Positions 1 to 5,202 of a stretch of DNA of 5,202 bases are shown piece after piece. Numbering within the stretch: the stretch's first letter is position 1; every line of letters begins with the position of its first letter. The translations under genes and the position numbers were made by a program. The DNA lies in NCBI GenBank assembly GCA_937951995.1, contig CALGAG010000183.1, forward strand, positions 1-5,202, given 5' to 3'. The notes beneath the pieces were generated by a model. The model had not been told where the DNA came from. It worked only from the letters and a program-made list of their open reading frames with translations, and made no database searches. The DNA comes from an uncultured Bacillota bacterium (lineage in GTDB: Bacteria; Bacillota; Clostridia; Tissierellales; Tissierellaceae).

Positions 1-436
1 CCAGGAATTTTACAGACTTCACTGGAGGGAGCTCCACGGGGAGGCAAGGCCCAGAAAGTATGCAGACCTTGTACTGTGGAAGCTTTTCATGCAGCATAAC
101 ATTTCCTATGTCACTGCAAGGGAGCCAGTAACCAGAGACATCACAATCCAGTGGCTCAGAAAACATGGTTTCCCGGAAATGGACCTTCATATGCTGGGTT
201 CCCATTACAAGGTGGAAAAGGCCAAGGAACTTGATTGTGATATCTTCGTTGAAGACAGATACGAAAATGCAGTTGAGTTGGCACTGTCGGGCGTCCAGAT
301 TCTTCTTATGGACTGCAGCTACAACAGAAAACCACTTATTCCAGGAATTACAAGAGTTACAAACTGGCTGGATGTCCACGAGGAAATTGAAACAATCAAG
401 TCTAAAAAGCAAAAACTAGCTCCCAAAATTGCATGA
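1..436 (+). CDS. HAD-superfamily nucleotidase, YqfW/NT5C-like (5'-partial)
   Basis: The reading frame is open from the left edge (first full codon at position 2) to a TGA at 434-436, so the ATG at 89 is an internal methionine and the true start lies outside the window. The visible 144 residues look like the C-terminal two thirds of a HAD phosphohydrolase of the YqfW / 5'(3')-deoxyribonucleotidase type. The motif-II threonine is in YVTARE (about residues 36-41). A lysine suitable for motif III is in HYKVEK (about 69-73). The acidic motif IV is FVEDR (about 82-86). The N-terminal DxD nucleophile motif is not in the window, so catalytic competence cannot be confirmed. Family members dephosphorylate nucleotides or small phosphomonoesters in the cytosol; the substrate here is unknown. 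The gene converges on clpB and ends 92 bases from its stop codon, with a shared hairpin between. The class is fairly certain, the exact function is not. Confidence 0.8.
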   Translation, partial: QEFYRLHWRELHGEARPRKYADLVLWKLFMQHNISYVTAREPVTRDITIQWLRKHGFPEMDLHMLGSHYKVEKAKELDCDIFVEDRYENAVELALSGVQILLMDCSYNRKPLIPGITRVTNWLDVHEEIETIKSKKQKLAPKIA

Positions 437-458
437 TTTAATATAGATCAAACAACAC

Positions 459-507
459 AAAACAGAAGGTGGATTTTCCAAAAAAGGAATAATCCGCCTT
501 CTGTTTT
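459..507. terminator. Probable bidirectional Rho-independent terminator
   Basis: A long hairpin lies between the convergent nucleotidase and clpB genes. The arms 461-475 and 491-505 pair over 15 bp with a single G-U wobble. A further TTCC/GGAA stem (476-479 with 486-489) closes a six-base A loop, with T490 bulged. Two more A-T pairs (459-460 with 506-507) can extend the base. On the + strand the stem runs into five T (504-508). On the - strand it is followed by a T-rich stretch with interruptions. The position, 23 bases after the nucleotidase stop and 22 bases past the clpB stop, suits termination from both directions. Stem strength is clear; the U-tracts are only moderate, so efficiency in each direction is inferred. 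Confidence 0.8.
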
Positions 508-528
508 TCCATAGCATTTTTGCTGTAG

Positions 529-3102
529 TTAGCCAATTAACAATTCTCCCTCTACAGCATGAATCTTAACTGTGTCTCCATCCTTCAGTTCCCCTCTTAT
601 GATCATTCTTGAAATACCTGTTTCGATCTCCTTTTGCAGGAACCTTTTCACCGGTCTTGCACCGTACTGGATTGAATAGGACCTTTCCAAGATGTTTTCC
701 TTTGCCTCTTCGGTTACCTTTATGGTGATGCTTCTGTCCTGAAGCCTCTTTTCAATCTCGGCAATCTGAAGGTCGATGATCTTGAATATCTCCATCCTCT
801 GCAGGGGTTTGAACAGGACAATCTCATCAATACGATTCAGAAATTCAGGCCTGAAGGTCATCCTCATCTGGCTCATGACCCTGTCCCTTGTGGATTCCTG
901 GATTGTTCCATCCTCACCGAGGCCTTCCAGAAGATACTCGGATCCTATGTTTGATGTCATGATTATTACAGTGTTCTTGAAGTCCACTGTCCTTCCCTGG
1001 TTGTCTGTAAGCCTTCCATCGTCAAGGACCTGAAGGAGGATGTTGAACAGGTCAGGGTGGGCCTTCTCTATCTCATCAAAGAGGATTACAGAATAGGGTT
1101 TTCTTCTGACGGCTTCTGTCAGCTGGCCTCCTTCATCATAGCCCACATATCCTGGAGGCGCCCCAACTAGCCTTGAAACGGAGTGTTTCTCCATATACTC
1201 GCTCATATCTATCCTGATGATGTTTTTCTCATCATCGAAAAGGGTCTCTGTCAATGCCTTTGATAGCTCAGTCTTTCCAACACCGGTGGGCCCCAGGAAT
1301 ATGAAGCTTCCAACAGGTCTGTTTATATCCTTAAGACCTGCCCTGGCACGAAGGACAGCATCCACAACTGAATCCACCGCCTCGTCCTGGCCGATTACCC
1401 TCCTGTGAAGGATCTCACCCAGGCCAAGGAGCTTCTCCCTTTCTGTTGCCAGAAGCTTTGTGGTTGGAATTCCGGTCCACTTTGCAACAACCTCGGCGAT
1501 CTCCTCTTCAGTGACCTCCTCCTTGAGAAGTCTTTCCTCAGTGTGCTCCTTGCCCTGGGCCTCCTTCAGCTTTCCTTCCAGCTCTACAAGGCTTCCGTAC
1601 TTCAACTGGGACAGCTTCTCCAGATCATAGCTTCTCTCCGCCTCTTCAATTTCCCGTTTTACCCTGTCTATGTCCTCCTTGATCGCCTTTTCAGCTGATA
1701 TTTCCTTCTTTTCAGCTTCCCACTGGGCCTTGAGAAGATCAAACTCACTCTTTAGCTCTCCAAGCTCCCTTTCAAGCTTTTCAAGTCTGGTTCTGGATGC
1801 ATCATCGGTTTCCTTCTTAAGGGCTTCCCTTTCGATCTCCAGCTGCAATACCCTTCTTCTTACTTCATCTATTTCAACAGGCATGGAGTCGATTTCCGTC
1901 CTTATCATTGCAGAGGCCTCGTCCATCAGGTCAATAGCCTTGTCAGGCAGGAACCTGTCTGAGATATACCTGTCTGAAAGGGTGGCCGCAGCTATTACCG
2001 CACCGTCTGATATCCTGATTCCATGGTGGATCTCATACTTCTCCTTTAGCCCCCTCAGTATTGAAATTGTATCCTCCACTGTGGGCTCTGTCACAAGGAC
2101 CTTCTGGAATCTCCTTTCCAGGGCAGCGTCCTTTTCAATGTATTTCCTGTATTCATCAAGGGTGGTTGCTCCGATTGTGTGGAGTTCTCCCCGTGCAAGC
2201 ATTGGCTTTAAGAGGTTTCCCGCATCCATGGAACCCTCCGCCCTGCCGGCACCCACAATATTGTGGAGCTCGTCAATAAAGAGCAGGATCCTGCCGTCAG
2301 ACTTCTGAATCTCTGTAAGCACAGCCTTTAGTCTTTCCTCAAACTCGCCCCTGTACTTTGCTCCTGCCACCAGGGCTCCCATGTCCAGTGCAAATATTGT
2401 TTTGTCCTTTAGCCCTTCAGGTACGTCCCCGTTTACTATCCTCTGGGCAAGTCCCTCTACTATTGCAGTTTTTCCAACTCCAGGGTCACCTATAAGGACC
2501 GGGTTGTTCTTTGTTCTTCTTGAAAGGATCCTGATTACATTCCTGACCTCCGAGTCCCTTCCAATCACAGGGTCCATCTTTCCCTTTCTGGCTTCCTCTA
2601 CCAGATCCCGACCAAACCTTTCAAGGGCTTCATAGGTCCCCTCAGGATTGTCGGAGGTTATTGTCTGACTTCCCCTGACCTTCATTAGAGACTGAAGGAA
2701 TAGGTCCCTTGTTATTCCATACTCCCTGAAGATATCACCTGAATGGGTCCCCTTTGAAGAGAGTATAGCCAGGTAAAGGTGTTCGACCCCCACGTACTCA
2801 TCCTTGAAGTTTTTTGCCTCCTCCTCTGCATCCATAAGTACCTTTGAATAGGACCTTCCAGGATGGATGTTGCCTCCTGATTGCTTGGGAAGCTTATCAA
2901 GCTTATTGTCCACAGTCCTTCTAATTTCATCAGGATTTATCCCCATAAGGGACAGTACCCTGGGGACAAGGCCTTCCCTGTTCCTTATGAGGGCTGCATG
3001 CATGTGAAGCTCTGAAAGCTCTGGGTTTCCCAGCCTTACTGCTATGTTCTGGGATTCCTGCACAGCCTCTATACTTTTTTGAGTGAATTTGTTCATATCC
3101 AT
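529..3102 (-). CDS. clpB: ATP-dependent protein disaggregase ClpB
   Basis: ClpB is a hexameric AAA+ cytosolic chaperone that threads aggregated proteins through its central pore, with DnaK/DnaJ. Residues below are numbered from the upstream ATG at 3108. The Clp N domain is about 5-150. AAA-1 has Walker A GDPGVGKT (207-214), pore loop KYRGEFEER (251-259), Walker B LLFIDEL (275-281) and the arginine-finger region ERRF (331-334). A long charged coiled-coil M domain spans about 410-530. AAA-2 has Walker A GPTGVGKT (606-613), pore loop GYVGYDEGG (653-661), Walker B VILFDE (674-679), FRPEFLNRIDE (752-762) and sensor 2 GARPVKR (816-822). The full-length M domain and the lack of an obvious ClpP-binding loop separate it from ClpC, ClpE and ClpA. 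Length (857-859 aa) is normal. I choose the ATG at 3102 because AGGAGG (3110-3115) is 7 bases upstream; the in-frame ATG at 3108 would be 1 base away and the one at 3096 13 bases. It is the second gene of an operon behind the dnaJ-like gene. The protein has no cysteine. Confidence 0.97.
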   Translation of the reverse strand: MDMNKFTQKSIEAVQESQNIAVRLGNPELSELHMHAALIRNREGLVPRVLSLMGINPDEIRRTVDNKLDKLPKQSGGNIHPGRSYSKVLMDAEEEAKNFKDEYVGVEHLYLAILSSKGTHSGDIFREYGITRDLFLQSLMKVRGSQTITSDNPEGTYEALERFGRDLVEEARKGKMDPVIGRDSEVRNVIRILSRRTKNNPVLIGDPGVGKTAIVEGLAQRIVNGDVPEGLKDKTIFALDMGALVAGAKYRGEFEERLKAVLTEIQKSDGRILLFIDELHNIVGAGRAEGSMDAGNLLKPMLARGELHTIGATTLDEYRKYIEKDAALERRFQKVLVTEPTVEDTISILRGLKEKYEIHHGIRISDGAVIAAATLSDRYISDRFLPDKAIDLMDEASAMIRTEIDSMPVEIDEVRRRVLQLEIEREALKKETDDASRTRLEKLERELGELKSEFDLLKAQWEAEKKEISAEKAIKEDIDRVKREIEEAERSYDLEKLSQLKYGSLVELEGKLKEAQGKEHTEERLLKEEVTEEEIAEVVAKWTGIPTTKLLATEREKLLGLGEILHRRVIGQDEAVDSVVDAVLRARAGLKDINRPVGSFIFLGPTGVGKTELSKALTETLFDDEKNIIRIDMSEYMEKHSVSRLVGAPPGYVGYDEGGQLTEAVRRKPYSVILFDEIEKAHPDLFNILLQVLDDGRLTDNQGRTVDFKNTVIIMTSNIGSEYLLEGLGEDGTIQESTRDRVMSQMRMTFRPEFLNRIDEIVLFKPLQRMEIFKIIDLQIAEIEKRLQDRSITIKVTEEAKENILERSYSIQYGARPVKRFLQKEIETGISRMIIRGELKDGDTVKIHAVEGELLIG

Positions 3103-3109
3103 CTCCATT

Positions 3110-3115
3110 CCTCCT
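3110..3115 (-). promoter_or_regulatory. clpB ribosome-binding site that decides the start
   Basis: The - strand reads AGGAGG at 3115-3110, just before the nested ATGs at 3108, 3102 and 3096. The spacings to these are 1, 7 and 13 bases. Only the middle one fits the usual 5-9 base distance, so MDMNKFTQ is the favoured N-terminus. The site lies directly after the stop codon of the upstream dnaJ-like gene (3119-3117), which suggests translational coupling. Confidence 0.85.
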
Positions 3116-3116
3116 G

Positions 3117-4064
3117 TTACTGTTCTCGTGGATTGTAGTCTATTTTTTCCTTAAGCTTTCTGTAAAGCTTCTTGTCTTCCTCTTTTAGTTTAGGTGGATT
3201 GACAATTGTTATTTCTAGATAAAGGTCTCCCTTGTTGTTCTTCAGGTCCACAAAGCCCTTGCCCGGAAGCCTCATCCTCGTTCCTCCACTTGTCCCTTCA
3301 GGAATATCCACCTTTATCTTTCCGCTCAGGGTCTGTACTAGGACCTTTTCTCCCAGGGCTGCCTCCCATGGAAGAACTGGAACCTTCTTGATTATGTTCA
3401 GGCCTTCAAGTCTCATGTCCTTGCTCTCACTTATGTTGATCTTAAAGAGGATGTCTCCGTCAATTCCCCATTTATCCCCCTTAACCTTTATCTTCTTTCC
3501 AGGAGTTATACCCTTGGGAACCTTGACGGTTAACTTCTTGCTTGTCCCTCCAAAATTAAGGGCAACCTCCCTGGACACTCCATTAAAGGCATCCTCCAGG
3601 GATATTGTAAGGTCTGATTCATAGGATTGCCTCTGTGGTCTTCTTGTACCTCCAGCTGACCTTCCTGATCTGGCTCCAAAAATATCTCCCATGTCAAAGC
3701 CTCCCCTTCCACCTGATCCTCCGAAAATCAGATTGAAGAAGTCCGAAAAGTCAGCTCCTTCTCCAGATGTGTAGGTGTACTGGCTTCCTCCTCCAAAGTT
3801 TCCAAATCCAAATTGAGAAGGATCGAATTGCTGACCGTTGGAAAAGCCATACTGTCCAAACTGGTCGAACTGTTTCCTTTTCTGCTCATCCCCCAGAACC
3901 TCGTAGGCTTCGTTGACTTCCTTGAACTTCTCTTGTGCCTTTTCATCCTCAGGGTGCAGGTCAGGGTGATATTTTTTTGCAAGCTTCCTATATGACTTCT
4001 TTATCTCATCCTGGCTTGCGGACTTGTCCACTTCCAATATCTTGTAATAATCTTTATATTCCAT
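3117..4064 (-). CDS. DnaJ-family co-chaperone, class B (CbpA-like, no zinc finger)
   Basis: This 315-residue cytosolic Hsp40 should stimulate the DnaK ATPase and deliver unfolded or aggregated substrates. The J domain spans about residues 4-70, with a basic helix II (KKSYRKLAKKY) and the essential HPD at 33-35. A Gly/Phe-rich linker covers about 71-140, including GFGNFGGG and two DIF-like motifs (DFSDFF at 105-110, DMGDIFG at 124-130). Two beta-rich substrate-binding domains follow (about 148-222 and 223-291), then a charged tail. The four CxxCxGxG zinc-binding repeats of canonical DnaJ are absent, and the protein contains no cysteine at all. It is therefore a class B, CbpA/DjlA-unrelated type rather than the dnaK-operon DnaJ. 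The ATG at 4064 is preceded by GGAG (4076-4073) at 8-base spacing, weaker than its neighbours' AGGAGG. It is the first gene of the operon with clpB, behind a promoter and CtsR operator. Automated pipelines may name it dnaJ or cbpA. Confidence 0.95.
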   Translation of the reverse strand: MEYKDYYKILEVDKSASQDEIKKSYRKLAKKYHPDLHPEDEKAQEKFKEVNEAYEVLGDEQKRKQFDQFGQYGFSNGQQFDPSQFGFGNFGGGSQYTYTSGEGADFSDFFNLIFGGSGGRGGFDMGDIFGARSGRSAGGTRRPQRQSYESDLTISLEDAFNGVSREVALNFGGTSKKLTVKVPKGITPGKKIKVKGDKWGIDGDILFKINISESKDMRLEGLNIIKKVPVLPWEAALGEKVLVQTLSGKIKVDIPEGTSGGTRMRLPGKGFVDLKNNKGDLYLEITIVNPPKLKEEDKKLYRKLKEKIDYNPREQ

Positions 4065-4098
4065 AAAATCATCTCCATCCCAAGGGTTCGATTATTTG

Positions 4099-4115
4099 TT
4101 TGACCTTCTTTGACC
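4099..4115 (-). promoter_or_regulatory. CtsR operator (heat-shock repressor box)
   Basis: The - strand reads GGTCAAAGAAGGTCAAA, a perfect tandem heptamer GGTCAAA-GAA-GGTCAAA. This matches the known CtsR consensus (A/G)GTCAAANAN(A/G)GTCAAA at every fixed position. It begins 12 bases downstream of the -10 hexamer and so covers the early transcribed region, where bound repressor would block initiation or promoter clearance. CtsR normally represses clp genes in Firmicutes and is inactivated by heat through the McsA/McsB/ClpC system. Control of the dnaJ-like/clpB operon is inferred from position; ctsR itself is not in the window. Confidence 0.9.
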
Positions 4116-4127
4116 TTTATTTATTAC

Positions 4128-4156
4128 ATTATATTAAATTTCTGTAAGAATTACAA
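4128..4156 (-). promoter_or_regulatory. Sigma-A-type promoter of the dnaJ-like/clpB operon
   Basis: On the - strand a -35 element TTGTAA (4156-4151, four of six bases matching TTGACA) is separated by exactly 17 bases from a perfect -10 element TATAAT (4133-4128). Transcription would start near 4121, giving a leader of about 57 bases before the ATG at 4064. The flanks are very AT-rich. The CtsR box follows directly downstream. A second TATAAT at 4166-4161 has no convincing -35 at the right distance. Confidence 0.8.
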
Positions 4157-4176
4157 TAATATTATACCCTGTCTTC

Positions 4177-4216
4177 AAAAAAAAATAACCCTGCCGAGAT
4201 TGCTTTCCCCGACAGG
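4177..4216 (-). terminator. Rho-independent terminator of the copA-copZ-csoR operon
   Basis: On the - strand, 8 bases after the csoR stop codon, CCTGTCGGG (4216-4208) pairs with CTCGGCAGG (4198-4190) to form a 9-bp stem with two G-U wobbles and a 9-base loop. After GTTA it runs into nine consecutive T (4185-4177). This is a canonical intrinsic terminator. It isolates the copper operon from the heat-shock promoter that begins only about 20 bases further on. Confidence 0.9.
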
Positions 4217-4223
4217 ATCAGTT

Positions 4224-4493
4224 CTACTTGATATATTTATCGATTATTGTGATTATCTCGTTGATCTTTTCCTCTCCCTGGTCCTCACCTTCCAGGATGG
4301 CATCTGCCACGCAGGTCCTGATGTGACCGTTCAGTACATCGATGTTGGCCTTCTTAAGGAGACCAATTATTGATAGTATCTGGGTTGAAATATCAACACA
4401 GTACCTGTCCTCCTCAATCATCCTGATTATTCCATCTACCTGTCCCCTAACGGTTTTAAGCTTCTTAAGTGCAGTTTCCTTCCCCTGGTTCAC
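4224..4493 (-). CDS. csoR: Copper-sensing transcriptional repressor CsoR
   Basis: This 89-residue protein belongs to the CsoR/RcnR/FrmR (DUF156) family, all-helical DNA-binding repressors that release DNA when they bind their ligand. The Cu(I)-binding triad is visible as Cys32, His57 and Cys61 in RYCVD and NGHIRTCV. The spacing of 25 and 4 residues is the same as in the characterised CsoR triad. The histidine argues against the persulfide sensor CstR, and the context next to copZ and copA supports copper rather than nickel or formaldehyde. The basic N-terminal helix (KKLKTVRGQ) is typical of the DNA-contacting surface. The start is GTG at 4493, with AGGAGG (4507-4502) 8 bases upstream; that site overlaps the copZ stop codon. 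It is the last gene of the operon, so it would be co-transcribed with the genes it is expected to repress. Its operator is probably upstream of copA, outside the window. Confidence 0.93.
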   Translation of the reverse strand: MNQGKETALKKLKTVRGQVDGIIRMIEEDRYCVDISTQILSIIGLLKKANIDVLNGHIRTCVADAILEGEDQGEEKINEIITIIDKYIK

Positions 4494-4501
4494 CTTGACT
4501 A

Positions 4502-4508
4502 CCTCCTA
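4502..4508 (-). promoter_or_regulatory. csoR ribosome-binding site overlapping the copZ stop
   Basis: The - strand reads TAGGAGG at 4508-4502: the copZ stop codon TAG (4508-4506) supplies the first bases of the AGGAGG Shine-Dalgarno sequence. The spacing to the GTG at 4493 is 8 bases. The site fixes the non-ATG start of csoR and suggests that csoR translation is coupled to ribosomes finishing copZ. Confidence 0.85.
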
Positions 4509-4712
4509 TCCAATCTCTTTTACTGAGTAGCCCGCTTCATCAACTGCGCCAGTCAGAAGATTGTCTTGAAGATTTTCTCCCTCTACTTCAACCTTGCCTG
4601 TTGACAGGTCCACATTTACATCCTGAACACCTTCAAGCTCCTTTAGGGCGTTCTTTACGGCCATTTCGCAATGTCCACAGCTCATGCCTTCGACCATCAT
4701 TGTTTTTTTCAT
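4506..4712 (-). CDS. copZ: Copper chaperone CopZ (heavy-metal-associated domain)
   Basis: This 68-residue protein is a single HMA domain, the normal length for CopZ. The Cu(I)-binding motif is GMSCGHC, with Cys12 and Cys15 in the loop after the first beta strand; these are its only cysteines. It follows the ferredoxin-like pattern of the family: a strand TMMVEGM, the metal loop, a helix AVKNALKEL, a strand VQDVNVDL, then GKVEVEG and a final helix and strand. It is a cytosolic carrier that binds Cu(I) and is known in related bacteria to pass it to the CopA ATPase and to CsoR. The ATG at 4712 has AGGAGG (4726-4721) 8 bases upstream. It sits 16 bases after copA and 12 bases before csoR in the same direction, so it is the middle gene of the copper operon. 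A mercury-binding MerP role is less likely because there is no signal peptide and no mer genes are seen. Confidence 0.94.
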   Translation of the reverse strand: MKKTMMVEGMSCGHCEMAVKNALKELEGVQDVNVDLSTGKVEVEGENLQDNLLTGAVDEAGYSVKEIG

Positions 4713-4728
4713 TTTTGTCTCCTCCTGT

Positions 4729-5202
4729 TTATTTGAAATTTCTAAGCCTTAACGAGTTTGATACAACTGATACTGAACTGAATGCCATTGCAGCTCCTGC
4801 AACCATTGGATTCAGGAATCCCAGTGCAGCAAAGGGTATTCCCAGTGTGTTGTAGAAGAATGCCCAGAAGAGGTTTTGCTTGATTGTCTTCATTGTCCTG
4901 TGACTGAGTCTCATGGCTGTAACAACACCCTCAAGGTCTCCCCTCATAAGGGTTATATCCGCTGCCTCCATGGCCACATCCGTACCAGTTCCGATTGCAA
5001 ATCCAACATCCGCTGCTGCAAGTGCGGGAGCATCGTTTATTCCGTCTCCTACCATTCCAACATGCATCCCCTGCGACTTGAGCTTCTCAACCTCACTTGC
5101 CTTGTCCTCAGGAAGTACATCCGCAAGAATGTTCTCGATTCCAACCTGGGCTCCTATGGCCCTTGCTGTCCTTTCGTTGTCTCCTGTTATCATAAATACC
5201 TT
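4729..5202 (-). CDS. copA: Cu(I)-exporting P1B-type ATPase CopA (C-terminal part)
   Basis: The frame is open to the right edge of the window, so the start is missing and only the last 157 residues are present. The visible part begins within the P domain at KVFMITGDNERTA, continues to the hinge motif MVGDGINDAP, and ends with the last two membrane helices. These helices carry the Cu(I)-specific (P1B-1) signatures: N-x6-YN-x4-P in NLFWAFFYNTLGIP, and M-x2-SS with a later Asn in MAFSSVSVVSN. This supports Cu(I), and possibly Ag(I), as substrate rather than zinc or cadmium. The protein pumps the metal out across the cytoplasmic membrane using ATP. The phosphorylated DKTGT aspartate and any N-terminal HMA domains lie outside the window. 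The TAA stop is at 4731-4729, 16 bases before copZ, whose ribosome-binding site occupies most of that gap. An internal ATG at 5193 is not the start, because conserved residues precede it. Confidence 0.95.
   Translation of the reverse strand, partial: KVFMITGDNERTARAIGAQVGIENILADVLPEDKASEVEKLKSQGMHVGMVGDGINDAPALAAADVGFAIGTGTDVAMEAADITLMRGDLEGVVTAMRLSHRTMKTIKQNLFWAFFYNTLGIPFAALGFLNPMVAGAAMAFSSVSVVSNSLRLRNFK

Noticed and set aside
165..419. An 84-codon open frame within the nucleotidase gene in another frame
   Set aside because: It is wholly contained in a real gene with conserved HAD motifs, and its product resembles no known family.
1670..2308. A 212-codon open frame on the + strand opposite clpB
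   Set aside because: It is antisense to the coiled-coil and AAA-1 region of an unmistakable clpB, is very rich in Ser, Leu and Ile from complemented codons, and has no convincing ribosome-binding site or domain.
2683..2685. Internal ATG in clpB (about residue 142) that could give a short ClpB lacking the N domain, as in E. coli
   Set aside because: It lies near the E. coli internal start, but no Shine-Dalgarno sequence is visible in the 15 bases upstream, so I cannot support it.
3232..3624. A 130-codon open frame on the + strand opposite the dnaJ-like gene
   Set aside because: It mirrors the substrate-binding domains of the real gene; its composition is a complement artefact and it has no supporting signals.
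4161..4166. A second TATAAT on the - strand upstream of the dnaJ-like gene
   Set aside because: It has no recognisable -35 element 16-18 bases upstream, where the sequence is the T-tract of the csoR terminator.
4065..4223. A CIRCE (HrcA) operator before the dnaJ-like gene
   Set aside because: No TTAGCACTC / GAGTGCTAA inverted repeat is present; only the CtsR box is found.
1..5202. A mobile element, CRISPR array, phage gene, tRNA/rRNA gene or novel defence system
   Set aside because: The window is almost fully occupied by recognisable housekeeping genes; I found no terminal inverted repeats, regularly spaced repeats, integrase or transposase motifs, or RNA-gene signatures, and the intergenic regions are short and explained by terminators, a promoter and an operator.

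Overview
The window looks like ordinary chromosomal housekeeping sequence from a low-to-moderate GC Gram-positive bacterium, most likely a member of the Clostridia or a close relative. Four things point there. There is a perfect CtsR-type operator, and CtsR is a Firmicutes heat-shock repressor. Strong AGGAGG ribosome-binding sites precede most genes. Arginine is coded largely by AGG/AGA. The genes themselves are a YqfW-type HAD nucleotidase, ClpB, a zinc-less DnaJ and a copA-copZ-csoR copper cluster. The genus cannot be named from the sequence alone.

Layout, left to right. Positions 1-436 (+) hold the 3' part of a HAD-superfamily nucleotidase gene whose start lies outside the window. Positions 437-528 separate it from a convergent operon and contain one strong hairpin that probably terminates both sides. 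Positions 529-4064 (- strand, transcribed right to left) are a two-gene protein-quality-control operon: a class B, CbpA-like DnaJ co-chaperone followed by the ClpB disaggregase. The gap between them is about 14 bases and contains the clpB ribosome-binding site. Upstream of the dnaJ-like gene, 4065-4223 holds a sigma-A-type promoter (TTGTAA, 17 bp, TATAAT), a CtsR operator just downstream of it, and the terminator of the next operon. Positions 4224-5202 (- strand) are the distal part of a copper-homeostasis operon in the order copA (3' end only), copZ, csoR, with tight spacing.

How the genes work together. The DnaJ-like protein and ClpB are expected to cooperate with DnaK, encoded elsewhere, in dissolving protein aggregates under heat or other proteotoxic stress. 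CtsR would repress the operon until stress inactivates it. CopA exports Cu(I), CopZ carries Cu(I) in the cytosol, and CsoR is the Cu(I)-responsive repressor that normally controls such an operon. Its operator would lie upstream of copA, beyond this window. A strong terminator after csoR separates the copper and heat-shock units.

I saw no mobile element, CRISPR array, RNA gene, phage gene or undescribed system. The most informative non-coding signal is the CtsR operator with its promoter. The most useful annotation correction is the clpB start codon.
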